A stretch of DNA of 64,000 nt from Acidilutibacter cellobiosedens. Its GTDB lineage: Bacteria > Bacillota > Clostridia > Tissierellales > Acidilutibacteraceae. Positions 1-9,292 of the stretch are shown here, piece after piece. How positions within the stretch are numbered: the first letter of the stretch is position 1; the number at the start of each line of letters is the position of its first letter. Where the stretch lies: contig NZ_CP035282.1 of NCBI RefSeq assembly GCF_004103715.1, positions 1,168,673-1,232,672 on the forward strand, given 5' to 3'. Position numbers and translations under genes: made by a program. The notes beneath the pieces were generated by a model. That model searched no databases. It was given only the letters and a program-made list of their open reading frames with translations, and was not told where the DNA came from.

Positions 1-64
1 TATTGACGGAGGATGGATGGGGAGGTAATATTTATATAAAATTAATATTGAGAAGTTAGCTGTT

Positions 65-107
65 TATTTGGACGTATTTTCCAAAATACGTCCAAATAAT
101 TTTTTTG
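65..107 (+). terminator. Rho-independent terminator of an upstream gene
   Basis: A 15-bp stem (ATTTGGACGTATTTT and its complement) with a two-base loop is followed by a T-run. The gene it terminates lies to the left, outside the window. The first 60 bases show nothing else that can be called. Confidence 0.8.
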
Positions 108-155
108 ACTAAGTATATAAATTCCCTGTATTTACAGTAAAACTGTTTATAATGC

Positions 156-184
156 TTGACAACAGGGTATTACATGAATATGAT
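156..184 (+). promoter_or_regulatory. Sigma-A promoter for the first IclR gene
   Basis: TTGACA at 156-161 and TATGAT at 179-184 are separated by 17 bp, a near-consensus housekeeping promoter. An inverted repeat, ACAGT-AAA-ACTGT, lies just upstream at 134-146. It could be an autoregulatory operator, but that is inference only. Confidence 0.7.
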
Positions 185-260
185 TTATTTATAATAAGGA
201 TATTAAAAATTACAATTTGGTTTTATTTAAACAGTATTATTTTGAAGAGGAGAGAAATCT

Positions 261-1058
261 ATGCAAAATGGAGAACCTGAAAGAAAAAATAAGTTTTTTG
301 TGCAATCTTTACATAGGACATTTGAAATAATCGACATAATCAGTGAAGCGGAGGGAAAAGGTGTCAACGTTACAGAGATAAGCAAAAAAATTAAACTACC
401 CATAAGTACGGTTTATAGATTGTTACAAAACTTAATAGAAGGGGGCTATGTAGAAGAAATAGACGGTTGTAACTATATTCTCGGACTGAAATTTTTAGAA
501 TTAGGGGTAAAAGTTCAAAAAAATATTGATATACGTAATGTTGCACGGGACTTTCTTGAAAAGCTTAATGAAGAAACGAAAGAAACCATATATGTTGCAA
601 AGTTTGACTCTAAACAGTTAAATATAATTTATATTGAAAAAATACAAAGCAAGAGAAATATAACATTAACTGCAGGGATAGGTTCGAGAAACTATGTTCA
701 TTCTACCGCTAATGGGAAATGTCTTCTGTCCGGTTTTAGTGATGAAAAGATAATAGAAATTTTGAAAAAAACAGGAATGCCTGCTTTAACTGATTATACC
801 ATAGTTGATGCGGAACAGTATTTAGAAGAAATAAGAAAGGTACGACAAGATGGATATGCAATTGATGATAGGGAGAATGAAAACGATGTACGTTGTATTT
901 CTTCCCCGATATTTGATCATGAAAATAAAGTGACGGCAGCAGTAAGTATTTCCGGGGTAATAAATAACATGGATTTAGAGCTTATGCATACAAAATATAG
1001 GGATCTTATAATAGAGACTGCAAGATCTATATCTGAAAAATTAGGATACTGGAAGTAA
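261..1058 (+). CDS. IclR family transcriptional regulator
   Basis: This 265-residue protein has the IclR architecture. An N-terminal winged helix-turn-helix at about residues 15-75 includes 'VTEISKKIKLPISTVYRLL'. A GAF-like effector-binding domain at about 90-260 carries the family's conserved 'ANGKCLLSG' and 'DDRENENDVRCISSPIF' segments. IclR proteins are usually local repressors or activators that respond to a small carboxylate or aromatic ligand. The start is supported by GAGGAGAG a few bases upstream. It is followed by its own strong terminator and by the Re-citrate synthase operon in the same direction, so it may control that operon. It is a different gene from the second IclR at 20905. 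Confidence 0.9.
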   Translation: MQNGEPERKNKFFVQSLHRTFEIIDIISEAEGKGVNVTEISKKIKLPISTVYRLLQNLIEGGYVEEIDGCNYILGLKFLELGVKVQKNIDIRNVARDFLEKLNEETKETIYVAKFDSKQLNIIYIEKIQSKRNITLTAGIGSRNYVHSTANGKCLLSGFSDEKIIEILKKTGMPALTDYTIVDAEQYLEEIRKVRQDGYAIDDRENENDVRCISSPIFDHENKVTAAVSISGVINNMDLELMHTKYRDLIIETARSISEKLGYWK

Positions 1059-1080
1059 TAAACAGACTTTAATAAATACG

Positions 1081-1140
1081 ATAGCAAACAAAAATGCAAG
1101 TTTTTATATAAAAACTTGCATTTTTGTTTGCTATTTTTTT
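1081..1140 (+). terminator. Rho-independent terminator after the IclR gene
   Basis: A very long near-perfect stem starts with ATAGCAAACAAAAATGCAAG, has an AT-rich loop, and is followed by seven Ts. It separates the regulator from the operon that begins at 1415. Confidence 0.9.
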
Positions 1141-1414
1141 ATATACGTGTTAAAATATATTTTATAATTTCAATAATATACATATCCAATATATAATATA
1201 TGTAAGAATAAAATAATAATTAGATATGCGGCATTCTGTAAAATGAATATATTGGTTATCCATATTGCATTAATTGAGATATAAGAAAAGCTTCTATAGG
1301 AATATTATAAGGTAGTTTTTCTTGAAGCTCATTTACGGAAAGTTCTTTTTAATCAATATTTTATAAGTGAGAACTTTCCTATTCGTTATAAAAATATAAT
1401 CGGGAGGGATTAAC
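1141..1414 (+). other. AT-rich leader of the citrate/2-oxoglutarate operon
   Basis: This 274-bp non-coding stretch holds a clear hairpin at 1337-1379 (GGAAAGTTCT paired with AGAACTTTCC around a 23-base loop). A weaker AGCTTC/GAAGCT pairing lies at about 1289-1329. No poly-T tail follows either, so neither is a simple terminator. GGGAGGG sits before the GTG start at 1415. No known riboswitch motif was recognised. Confidence 0.4.
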
Positions 1415-2764
1415 GTGTATAATCCAGTAGATGTACTAAAGCCAAATCTTTATAAGAGTATATTTCCTTATTCGGAAATTCCAAAGGTTGTTTTTAATAA
1501 TATTCAACTGCCTATGGAATTGCCGGAGAACATATGGATTACGGATACTACTTTTAGAGATGGGCAGCAGTCTATGTCTTTTATGACGGTGAAACAGATA
1601 GTCAAGATTTATGATTATCTGCATGAATTAGATAACGGTTCAGGGGTTATATGCCAATCCGAGTTTTTTCTGTATTCCGATAAGGATAGAAAAGCTGTAG
1701 AGAAATGCAGAGAAAGAGGATATGAATTTCCACAGATAACATCCTGGATTAGAGCAGATAAGAGGGATTTTAAGTTAGTAAAGGATATGAAAATTAAAGA
1801 AACGGGAATATTGATGTCCTGTTCGGATTATCATATATTTCACAAATTGAATATGACGAGAAAACAAGCCATGAACAAATATCTTTCCATTGCGGAAAGC
1901 GCATTGGAATATGGCATAATTCCGAGATGCCATCTGGAAGATATAACAAGAGCAGACTTTTTTGGGTTTGTCGTTCCACTGGTCAAAAATCTGATGGGAC
2001 TTTCCAAGAAATCGGGAATACAAGTAAAAATAAGAGCTTGTGATACATTAGGAGTTGGAGTTCCTTATAATGGAGTAGAACTTCCCAGAAGTGTACCTGC
2101 AATTATTCACGGTTTAAGGTATTATTGCAATGTTCCCTCGGAATCCATTGAATGGCATGGCCATAATGATTATTACGGAGTAGTGACTAATTCAACAACT
2201 TCTTGGCTGTATGGATGCTCTTCGGTAAATACCACATTATTCGGAATCGGAGAAAGATCCGGGAATTGCCCTCTGGAAGCCATGATAATGGAATATGCTC
2301 AGTTAAAAGGTACGACAAAAAATATGAACCTAAAGGTTATTTCTGATATATCCGATTATTTTCAAAGAGAATTTAATTATAAAATACCTGTGCGTACACC
2401 TTTTGTAGGAAGTGAATTCAATGTTACAAGGGCTGGAATACATGCGGACGGATTGTTAAAAAATGAAGAGATATATAATAGTTTTGATACCGAAAAGGTA
2501 TTGAACAGGCCTATAATAGTAGCGGTAAATTCTTATTCGGGATTGGCGGGAATAGCAGCCTGGATAAACAGTTATTTTAAGCTTAAAAGTGACAAAAAAA
2601 TAGATAAAAATGACGAAAGAGTGCTTTCGATTAAAAAGTGGGTAGATGAAGAATATAAAAGGGGAAGAACTTCGAATATAAAAAATGACGAACTGAAAGA
2701 GATTGTATTAAAATATTTTCCAAACATTTTAAACGATGATAAAACAAAGGCCATAGAGGCATAA
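1415..2764 (+). CDS. Re-type citrate synthase (DRE-TIM/LeuA-like family)
   Basis: This 449-residue protein belongs to the isopropylmalate/homocitrate synthase superfamily. The TIM barrel opens with 'DTTFRDGQQ' (about residues 43-51) and carries the metal-binding 'HGHND' (about 249). It lacks a LeuA-type C-terminal regulatory domain of normal size. Family knowledge: Re-citrate synthase of Clostridium kluyveri belongs to this group and condenses acetyl-CoA with oxaloacetate. Aconitase, isocitrate dehydrogenase and pyruvate carboxylase lie directly downstream, which makes citrate the likely product rather than isopropylmalate or homocitrate. No leuB/leuC/leuD-type set is present. The start is GTG after GGGAGGG. 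Homocitrate synthase is the main alternative. Confidence 0.8.
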   Translation: MYNPVDVLKPNLYKSIFPYSEIPKVVFNNIQLPMELPENIWITDTTFRDGQQSMSFMTVKQIVKIYDYLHELDNGSGVICQSEFFLYSDKDRKAVEKCRERGYEFPQITSWIRADKRDFKLVKDMKIKETGILMSCSDYHIFHKLNMTRKQAMNKYLSIAESALEYGIIPRCHLEDITRADFFGFVVPLVKNLMGLSKKSGIQVKIRACDTLGVGVPYNGVELPRSVPAIIHGLRYYCNVPSESIEWHGHNDYYGVVTNSTTSWLYGCSSVNTTLFGIGERSGNCPLEAMIMEYAQLKGTTKNMNLKVISDISDYFQREFNYKIPVRTPFVGSEFNVTRAGIHADGLLKNEEIYNSFDTEKVLNRPIIVAVNSYSGLAGIAAWINSYFKLKSDKKIDKNDERVLSIKKWVDEEYKRGRTSNIKNDELKEIVLKYFPNILNDDKTKAIEA

Positions 2765-2778
2765 TAGGAGGAAATAAT

Positions 2779-4698
2779 ATGAGACTGACGGTGGCGCAGA
2801 AAATCATAAAAGATCATTTATCGATTGGAGAAATGAAAAAAGGAACTGAAATAGGGATAAGGATAGATCAAACCTTAACTCAGGATTCTACAGGAACTAT
2901 GGCTTACCTTCAACTGGAATCTTTGGGAGTTGATAAGGTTAAGACTAAAAGATCCGTGGCTTATATAGATCATAATATGCTTCAGACGGGTCCGGAGAAT
3001 GCAGATGATCATAGATATATTCAAAGTGTAGCAAAAAAATACGGAATATATTTTTCAAAGCCCGGAAACGGCATATGCCATCAGGTTCACTTAGAAAGAT
3101 TCGGAGTGCCTGGGGAAACTTTATTAGGCTCCGACAGCCATACTCCGACTTGCGGAGGAATAGGAATGATTGCTATAGGTGCCGGCGGATTGGACGTGGC
3201 TGTGGCTATGGCAGGAGGAGAATATTTTATAACCATGCCCGAGATTGTTAAAGTGGAGCTGAAGGGCTGCTTAAAGCCGGGAGTATCGGCTAAGGATATA
3301 ATCTTGGAGATATTGAGAAGATATAAAGTTAAAGGCGGAGTAAATAAGATATTTGAATACTGGGGAGAAGGAGTTAAAAGTTTAACGGTTCCCGAAAGAG
3401 CTACCATAACAAATATGGGAGCCGAACTCGGAGCGACTACATCTGTTTTCCCTTCCGATGAGGTTACTTATGAATTTCTGAAAGCTCAGGGAAGAGGCAG
3501 TGATTATAGAGAAATAACCGCCGATGAAGGAGCTGTTTTTGATGAAGAGTTTGTAATAAATCTTGATGAGCTAAGGCCGTTAGTAGCCTGCTATCATAGC
3601 CCCGACAATGTAGTGCCCATAGGGAAAGTGGAAAATATCAGGGTAGACCAAGTTGCTATAGGAAGCTGCACTAATTCTTCCTATAGGGATTTAATGAGAG
3701 TTGCTCAAATTTTAGATGGAAAGACGGTAGCCGAACATGTTTCGCTGACTATTTCTCCGGGTTCCAAACAAGTACTGAATATGCTTGCGGAAAACGGAGC
3801 TTTGTCAAAGATTATTTCATCGGGAGCAAGAATATTGGAATGCGGATGCGGACCATGTATCGGAATGGGGCAGGCGCCAAATACCGACGGGGTTTCTTTG
3901 AGGACTTTTAACAGGAATTTTAAGGGAAGATCCGGAACTCCTTCAGCAAAGGTATATTTGGCAAGTCCCGAAGTAGCGGCAGTATCAGCTTTAACGGGAT
4001 ATATCACTGATCCAACGAAATATATTTCCGAAGGTGATATAAATCTGCCGAAACATTTTCTTATAAATGACAACTCCATAATTCCGCCGGCAGAAAAAGG
4101 AGAGAATGTTGAAATAGTCAAGGGACCGAATATAAAACCCTTTCCTCAAGGAAAGCCGTTAACAAAAGATATCGGCGGGAAAGTACTTATTAAGTTGGGA
4201 GATAATATAACAACCGATCATATAATGCCGTCAAATGCGAAATTATTGCCTTACAGATCCAATATCCCATATTTAGCGGACTATTGCTTGTTGCCCTGTG
4301 ATAGTGAATTCCCTCAAAAAGCAGAAAAATTTGGAGGAGGAATAATTGTTTCCGGATTTAACTATGGTCAAGGTTCAAGCCGTGAACATGCTGCATTGGT
4401 TCCCCTGTATTTGGGGATTAAAGCTGTTTTGGCCAAGTCCTTTGCCAGAATTCACAAACAGAATTTAATTAACAACGGAATAATTCCCCTTATTTTTCAA
4501 CAGGAAAAAGATTATGATGATATAGATGTTATGGATGAACTGGTTTTAGAAAATATTTTGGAGCAGATGGAAGGAGACACCATTGTTGCAAATAATGTGA
4601 CTCAAAATAAAAGATATACTTTGATATTGGACGAAACGGAAAGACAAAAAGAAATATTAAGGGCGGGGGGACTTTTAAACTTTATAAAAAGCAGGTAA
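2779..4698 (+). CDS. Aconitate hydratase
   Basis: This 639-residue aconitase is close to the short, mitochondrial-like bacterial form. Iron-sulfur ligands are visible in 'GSCTNSS' (about 295) and 'CGCGPCIGMG' (about 355). Substrate-site segments include 'GSDSHTPTCGG' near 115 and, in the C-terminal swivelling domain, 'GFNYGQGSSREHAALVP'. It isomerises citrate to isocitrate with a [4Fe-4S] cluster. It begins 14 bp after the citrate synthase-like gene with GGAGG upstream, so the two are co-transcribed. The operon context argues against a LeuC-type isopropylmalate isomerase, as does the presence of both large and small domains in one chain. Confidence 0.93.
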   Translation: MRLTVAQKIIKDHLSIGEMKKGTEIGIRIDQTLTQDSTGTMAYLQLESLGVDKVKTKRSVAYIDHNMLQTGPENADDHRYIQSVAKKYGIYFSKPGNGICHQVHLERFGVPGETLLGSDSHTPTCGGIGMIAIGAGGLDVAVAMAGGEYFITMPEIVKVELKGCLKPGVSAKDIILEILRRYKVKGGVNKIFEYWGEGVKSLTVPERATITNMGAELGATTSVFPSDEVTYEFLKAQGRGSDYREITADEGAVFDEEFVINLDELRPLVACYHSPDNVVPIGKVENIRVDQVAIGSCTNSSYRDLMRVAQILDGKTVAEHVSLTISPGSKQVLNMLAENGALSKIISSGARILECGCGPCIGMGQAPNTDGVSLRTFNRNFKGRSGTPSAKVYLASPEVAAVSALTGYITDPTKYISEGDINLPKHFLINDNSIIPPAEKGENVEIVKGPNIKPFPQGKPLTKDIGGKVLIKLGDNITTDHIMPSNAKLLPYRSNIPYLADYCLLPCDSEFPQKAEKFGGGIIVSGFNYGQGSSREHAALVPLYLGIKAVLAKSFARIHKQNLINNGIIPLIFQQEKDYDDIDVMDELVLENILEQMEGDTIVANNVTQNKRYTLILDETERQKEILRAGGLLNFIKSR

Positions 4699-4737
4699 AC
4701 CTAAAATTGATATTTAAACAGTTGGAAGGACGGTGAG

Positions 4738-5742
4738 ATGATGCACAATATAACATTGATATATGGAGACGGAATAGGAAAAGAAGTAATAGCTTCGGTT
4801 AAAAAGATAATTGATTATTCGGGTGCTGATATTAATTGGGATATTGTTGAAGCCGGCTATTCTGCTCAGGAGAGATACGGAACTCCTCTTCCTGATCATG
4901 TGACAGACAGTATAAAGAAGAATAGAATAGCATTGAAAGGGCCGGTGACGACTCCTATAGGCAAGGGGTTCAGAAGTGTAAATGTGGCTTTAAGAAAACA
5001 ACTAAATCTTTTTGCTAATGTAAGACCGATAAAATCCTATGACGGTGTCGACAGTATTCATAAAAATGTGGATTTTGTCATAGTGAGAGAAAATACCGAA
5101 GATTTATATTCCGGAGTTGAGCATATGGTAGGAGAAGATGCTGCGGAGAGCATAAAGATTATAACGAGAAAAGCAAGTGAAAGGATATGCAGATTTGCTT
5201 TTGAATTGGCAAGGAAGGAAAACAGGAAGAAGGTAACTTTAGTTCATAAGGCGAATATTATGAAACTTTCCGATGGACTTTTCTTAAATAGTGGGATAAA
5301 ATGTAGTAAGGAATATGAGGATATACAATTTGAAGAAGTGATAGTTGATGCGATGAGTATGAAGCTTGTTCAGTCTCCACAGGACTATAGCGTGATAGTT
5401 GCGCCTAATCTTTACGGAGATATATTATCGGATTTGTCTGCAGGGTTGATAGGAGGATTGGGATTGGCTCCGGGAGCTAATATAGGAGAAAATATAGCGG
5501 TGTTTGAACCGGTTCATGGCTCAGCACCGGATATTGCAGGGAAGAATATTGCAAATCCCACATCTGCTATATTATCGGGTATAATGTTGTTAAAATATAT
5601 CGGAGAAGTAAACAGAGCAGAGACGATAGAAAAAGCTTTGAAAGAAATATTTAAAGATAGGGCTAAATGTACCGAAGATTTGGGAGGAAGCCTTGGGACA
5701 AGAGAATTTACTCAGGAAATTATCAATCAAATGAAAGGATAA
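4738..5742 (+). CDS. NAD-type isocitrate dehydrogenase
   Basis: This 334-residue member of the isocitrate/isopropylmalate dehydrogenase family shows the NAD-IDH pattern 'KGPVTTPIGKGFRSVNVALR' for substrate binding, and 'NLYGDILSDLSAGLIGGLGLAPGANIG' with the metal-binding aspartates. It oxidatively decarboxylates isocitrate to 2-oxoglutarate. The length and the Ser-Val-Asn segment fit the short NAD-dependent class rather than the longer NADP enzyme. It follows aconitase by 39 bp. The start is the first ATG after GGACGGTGAG; a second ATG directly follows. Tartrate or isopropylmalate dehydrogenase is possible by family but unlikely in this operon. Confidence 0.88.
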   Translation: MMHNITLIYGDGIGKEVIASVKKIIDYSGADINWDIVEAGYSAQERYGTPLPDHVTDSIKKNRIALKGPVTTPIGKGFRSVNVALRKQLNLFANVRPIKSYDGVDSIHKNVDFVIVRENTEDLYSGVEHMVGEDAAESIKIITRKASERICRFAFELARKENRKKVTLVHKANIMKLSDGLFLNSGIKCSKEYEDIQFEEVIVDAMSMKLVQSPQDYSVIVAPNLYGDILSDLSAGLIGGLGLAPGANIGENIAVFEPVHGSAPDIAGKNIANPTSAILSGIMLLKYIGEVNRAETIEKALKEIFKDRAKCTEDLGGSLGTREFTQEIINQMKG

Positions 5743-5782
5743 TTAAAGAAGAAATTTTGTTGTGTTAACGGAGGTAATTTAA

Positions 5783-8700
5783 ATGAATAAGAGATTTAAA
5801 AAGGTTTTAGTTGCAAACAGAGGAGAAATTGCCATAAGAGTGTTCAGAGCCTGCAATGAACTGGGAATAAGAACCGTAGCCATATATTCCGATGAGGATA
5901 AAAATTCTCTTTTCAGAACTAAAGCCGACGAATCTTATTTAATAGGAAGAAATAAAGGGCCTGTAGAGGCATATCTGGATATTCATGAAATTATTAAGAT
6001 TGCTTTGAAAAGGGGAGTAGACGCTATTCATCCCGGTTACGGATTTTTATCCGAGAATCCGGAATTTGCAAGAAAATGCGAAGAAGTAGGGATTGAATTT
6101 ATAGGACCTACTCATGAGATAATGGAAAAACTTGGAGATAAAATACAATCCAAGATTGTGGCTCATAACGTTGGAGTACCTATTATCCCGGGAATAGAAA
6201 AGTCAGTATATTCTAAGGAAGAAGCTTTGGAATATGCTGATTATTGCGGTTATCCCGTTATTCTAAAGGCATCTGCCGGAGGCGGCGGCAGAGGAATGAG
6301 AGTGGTGAGGAATAAAGAAGACCTGATAAAAGAGTATTACAGTGCTAAAAACGAAGCTAAAAAAGCTTTCGGAATAGAGGATATCTTCATAGAAAAATAT
6401 ATAGAAAAGCCTAAGCATATAGAAGTTCAAATTTTAGGGGATAAATACGGAAATATTGTGCATCTTTACGAAAGAGATTGTTCAATACAGAGAAGGCATC
6501 AAAAGGTTATAGAATTTACACCTGCCTTTTCTATAACGGAAGAACAGAGGAAAGGGATATGTAATGATGCTATAAAGATAGCAAAAGCCGTTAACTACAG
6601 GAGTGCGGGGACAGTTGAGTTTTTATTGGATTCCAGCGGAAATCACTATTTTATTGAAGTGAATCCCAGAATTCAGGTGGAACATACCGTTACGGAAATG
6701 GTTACGGGGATTGATATAGTTGAGAGCCAAATTTTAATAGCCGAAGGGTATTCCCTTGATTCCGATGAGATAGGGATTAAAAGCCAAAAAGATGTAAAGC
6801 CGAGAGGGTATTCCATTCAATGCAGGGTAACTACTGAAGACCCTCTAAACAAATTTGCACCGGATATAGGAACAATAGATACCTATAGAACAGGTTCGGG
6901 CTTTGGAATAAGGCTTGACGGGGGTAACGGATTTACAGGTTCTAATATAAGCCCCTATTATGACAGCCTTTTGGTAAAAATAACTTCTTGGTCCAGAACC
7001 TTTGAAGACGCTGCACGAAAATCAAGCAGGGCTTTGAAGGAATTGAAAATAAGAGGAGTAAAGACAAATGTCCCGTTTTTAATAAATGTACTTAATCACG
7101 AAGACTTTTTAAGGGGAAGATGTAATACCGGATTTATTGCCGATAATCCGGAACTATTTGATATAATTACGAAAAGAGATATAGAATTGCGGATATTGAA
7201 TTATATAGGAGAAAAGGTAGTAAACGAGACTAAGGGCAATAAACCGGATTTTGATATTCCCGTTGTTCCCAAAGTTGTTAGGCCTAAAGAGCAGTACGGA
7301 ACAAAACAAATATTGGATGAAAAAGGACCCGACGGGCTTATAGAATGGATTAAGAACCAAAAGGGCCTTCTTCTTACTGACACTACCATGAGAGATGCTC
7401 ATCAATCTTTGATGGCAACAAGAATGAGGACGAGGGATATGATGAAAATAGCCAAGGCGGTATCCGTGCTGGGCAATGATTTGTTTTCCCTGGAAATGTG
7501 GGGGGGAGCAACTTTTGATGTTTCCTACAGATTTTTAAAGGAATCTCCATGGGAAAGATTGGAATTATTGAGAAAGAAAATACCCAATATACTTTTTCAA
7601 ATGCTTTTAAGAGGAGCCAACGGAGTCGGATATAAGAATTATCCTGATAATGTTATAAGGGAGTTTGTAAGGGAATCGGCTGAAAAAGGCATAGATATAT
7701 TCAGAATATTTGATTCTTTAAATTGGTTAAAAGGAATGGAAGTAGCCATAGATGAGGCTTTAAAGTCGGGAAAGATTGCGGAAGCATGTATATGTTATAC
7801 GGGAGATATATTGGATGAGAGCAAAGATAAATATACTCTTGATTATTACGTTAAGACGGCAAAGGAAATAGAAAGGACCGGCGCTCAGATTTTAGGAATA
7901 AAGGATATGTCGTCTTTGTTAAAACCTCAGGCAGCTTATAAACTAATAAAGGCTTTAAAAAATGAAATTGGTATTCCTATACACCTTCATACTCACGATA
8001 CAAGCGGAAACGGAGTGGCAACTGTTTTTATGGCTGCTTATGCGGGAGTGGATATTGCGGATACTGCTTTTAACAGTATGGCAGGGTTGACAAGTCAGCC
8101 GGCTCTTAATTCGGTAGTTGCAGCTTTGGAACATACAGACAGAAGTACGGGGCTTAAATTAGACGACCTTCAAAAAATTTCGGACTATTGGGCAGCAGTA
8201 AGACCTGTATATAAGAATTTTGAATCAGGGTTAAAATCAGGTACAGCCGAAATATATAAATATGAGATTCCCGGGGGACAATATTCCAATCTAAAACCCC
8301 AAGTCGAGAGCTTCGGATTGGGGCATAGATTTGAAGACGTAAAGAAAATGTATATGGCAGTAAATAACATGTTTGGGAATATAGTAAAAGTGACACCTTC
8401 TTCTAAGGCTGTAGGAGATATGGCTATTTTTATGATACAAAACGGATTAACTCCCGAAAATATTTATGATAAAGGAAAAGATATGGCATTTCCCGATTCC
8501 GTCGTTTCATATTTCAAGGGGATGATGGGGCAGCCCATGGGAGGGTTTCCGGAAGAACTTCAGAAACTTGTATTAAAAGGAGAAAAGCCTATAACAGGCA
8601 GACCCGGAGAACTCCTTGAACCTGAAAATTTCGGGAAAATAGAATCATATCTGAGAGATAATTATAAGATAGAGCCTAAAAAGGAAGATGTTCTGTCCTA

Positions 8701-9214
8701 TGCTTTGTATCCGAAAGTATTCGAAGATTACTTAAAATATGTCGAGGAAAACGGAGATTTAAGCAGGATGGACAGTGACGTATTTTTCCATGGGTTAAGA
8801 GAAGGAGAAACATGTGAAGTAGAAATTGAAGAAGGAAAAACCTTAGTCATAAAACTTATAGAGATAGGCAAATTAGATGATGACGGAAACAGAACATTGT
8901 ATTTTGAAGTAAATGACAGTACAAGAGCAGTAAAAATTCATGATAAAGCAAGCAAGACAATAAAGGAAACTTCCCTTACGAAATTGGCAGATCCGAAAAA
9001 CAAGCTTGAAATCGGAGCAAGCATACCGGGAACTATTATAAAAGTATTGGTGGAGCCGGGACAAAAGGTTAAGGAGAATCAATTGGTTGCCATAATAGAG
9101 GCAATGAAAATGGAAACTCAAGTTTTATCTCCTGTTAATGGATCCGTAAAATCAATATTTGTAAAAGAAGGGCAAAAAGTAGAGAGCGGAGAGCTGCTCA
9201 TTATGCTGAAATGA
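5783..9214 (+). CDS. pyc: Pyruvate carboxylase
   Basis: This 1143-residue single-chain enzyme has three parts. Biotin carboxylase spans about residues 1-455 ('ANRGEIAIRVFRAC', the glycine-rich 'KASAGGGGRGMR', 'EVNPRIQVEHTVTE'). The carboxyltransferase barrel spans about 530-1000 ('LLTDTTMRDAHQSLMATR'). A C-terminal biotinyl domain carries 'EAMKMET', with the biotinylated Lys near 1109. It makes oxaloacetate from pyruvate, bicarbonate and ATP. It closes an operon that would run pyruvate to oxaloacetate, citrate, isocitrate and 2-oxoglutarate, i.e. carbon for glutamate. CGGAGG precedes the ATG. The length is normal for the family and no frame problem is seen. Confidence 0.95.
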   Translation: MNKRFKKVLVANRGEIAIRVFRACNELGIRTVAIYSDEDKNSLFRTKADESYLIGRNKGPVEAYLDIHEIIKIALKRGVDAIHPGYGFLSENPEFARKCEEVGIEFIGPTHEIMEKLGDKIQSKIVAHNVGVPIIPGIEKSVYSKEEALEYADYCGYPVILKASAGGGGRGMRVVRNKEDLIKEYYSAKNEAKKAFGIEDIFIEKYIEKPKHIEVQILGDKYGNIVHLYERDCSIQRRHQKVIEFTPAFSITEEQRKGICNDAIKIAKAVNYRSAGTVEFLLDSSGNHYFIEVNPRIQVEHTVTEMVTGIDIVESQILIAEGYSLDSDEIGIKSQKDVKPRGYSIQCRVTTEDPLNKFAPDIGTIDTYRTGSGFGIRLDGGNGFTGSNISPYYDSLLVKITSWSRTFEDAARKSSRALKELKIRGVKTNVPFLINVLNHEDFLRGRCNTGFIADNPELFDIITKRDIELRILNYIGEKVVNETKGNKPDFDIPVVPKVVRPKEQYGTKQILDEKGPDGLIEWIKNQKGLLLTDTTMRDAHQSLMATRMRTRDMMKIAKAVSVLGNDLFSLEMWGGATFDVSYRFLKESPWERLELLRKKIPNILFQMLLRGANGVGYKNYPDNVIREFVRESAEKGIDIFRIFDSLNWLKGMEVAIDEALKSGKIAEACICYTGDILDESKDKYTLDYYVKTAKEIERTGAQILGIKDMSSLLKPQAAYKLIKALKNEIGIPIHLHTHDTSGNGVATVFMAAYAGVDIADTAFNSMAGLTSQPALNSVVAALEHTDRSTGLKLDDLQKISDYWAAVRPVYKNFESGLKSGTAEIYKYEIPGGQYSNLKPQVESFGLGHRFEDVKKMYMAVNNMFGNIVKVTPSSKAVGDMAIFMIQNGLTPENIYDKGKDMAFPDSVVSYFKGMMGQPMGGFPEELQKLVLKGEKPITGRPGELLEPENFGKIESYLRDNYKIEPKKEDVLSYALYPKVFEDYLKYVEENGDLSRMDSDVFFHGLREGETCEVEIEEGKTLVIKLIEIGKLDDDGNRTLYFEVNDSTRAVKIHDKASKTIKETSLTKLADPKNKLEIGASIPGTIIKVLVEPGQKVKENQLVAIIEAMKMETQVLSPVNGSVKSIFVKEGQKVESGELLIMLK

Positions 9215-9248
9215 TGAGACAAAGGCGAATGAATAATATAGTTTAAGC

Positions 9249-9292
9249 ATAAAAACCATATACTGAAGTTTAAATGTATATGGTTTTTTTAT
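9249..9292 (+). terminator. Rho-independent terminator of the 2-oxoglutarate operon
   Basis: AAAAACCATATAC pairs with GTATATGGTTTTT around a 12-base loop, followed by a T-run. It lies 35 bp after the pyruvate carboxylase stop. Confidence 0.85.

Noticed and set aside
1-60. 3' end of an upstream gene
   Set aside because: A TGA at 4-6 could be a stop codon, but the coding part before it is outside the window, so no gene can be supported.
1415-2764. 2-isopropylmalate synthase for leucine synthesis
   Set aside because: The neighbours are aconitase, isocitrate dehydrogenase and pyruvate carboxylase, with no leucine genes, and the C-terminal regulatory domain of LeuA is missing.
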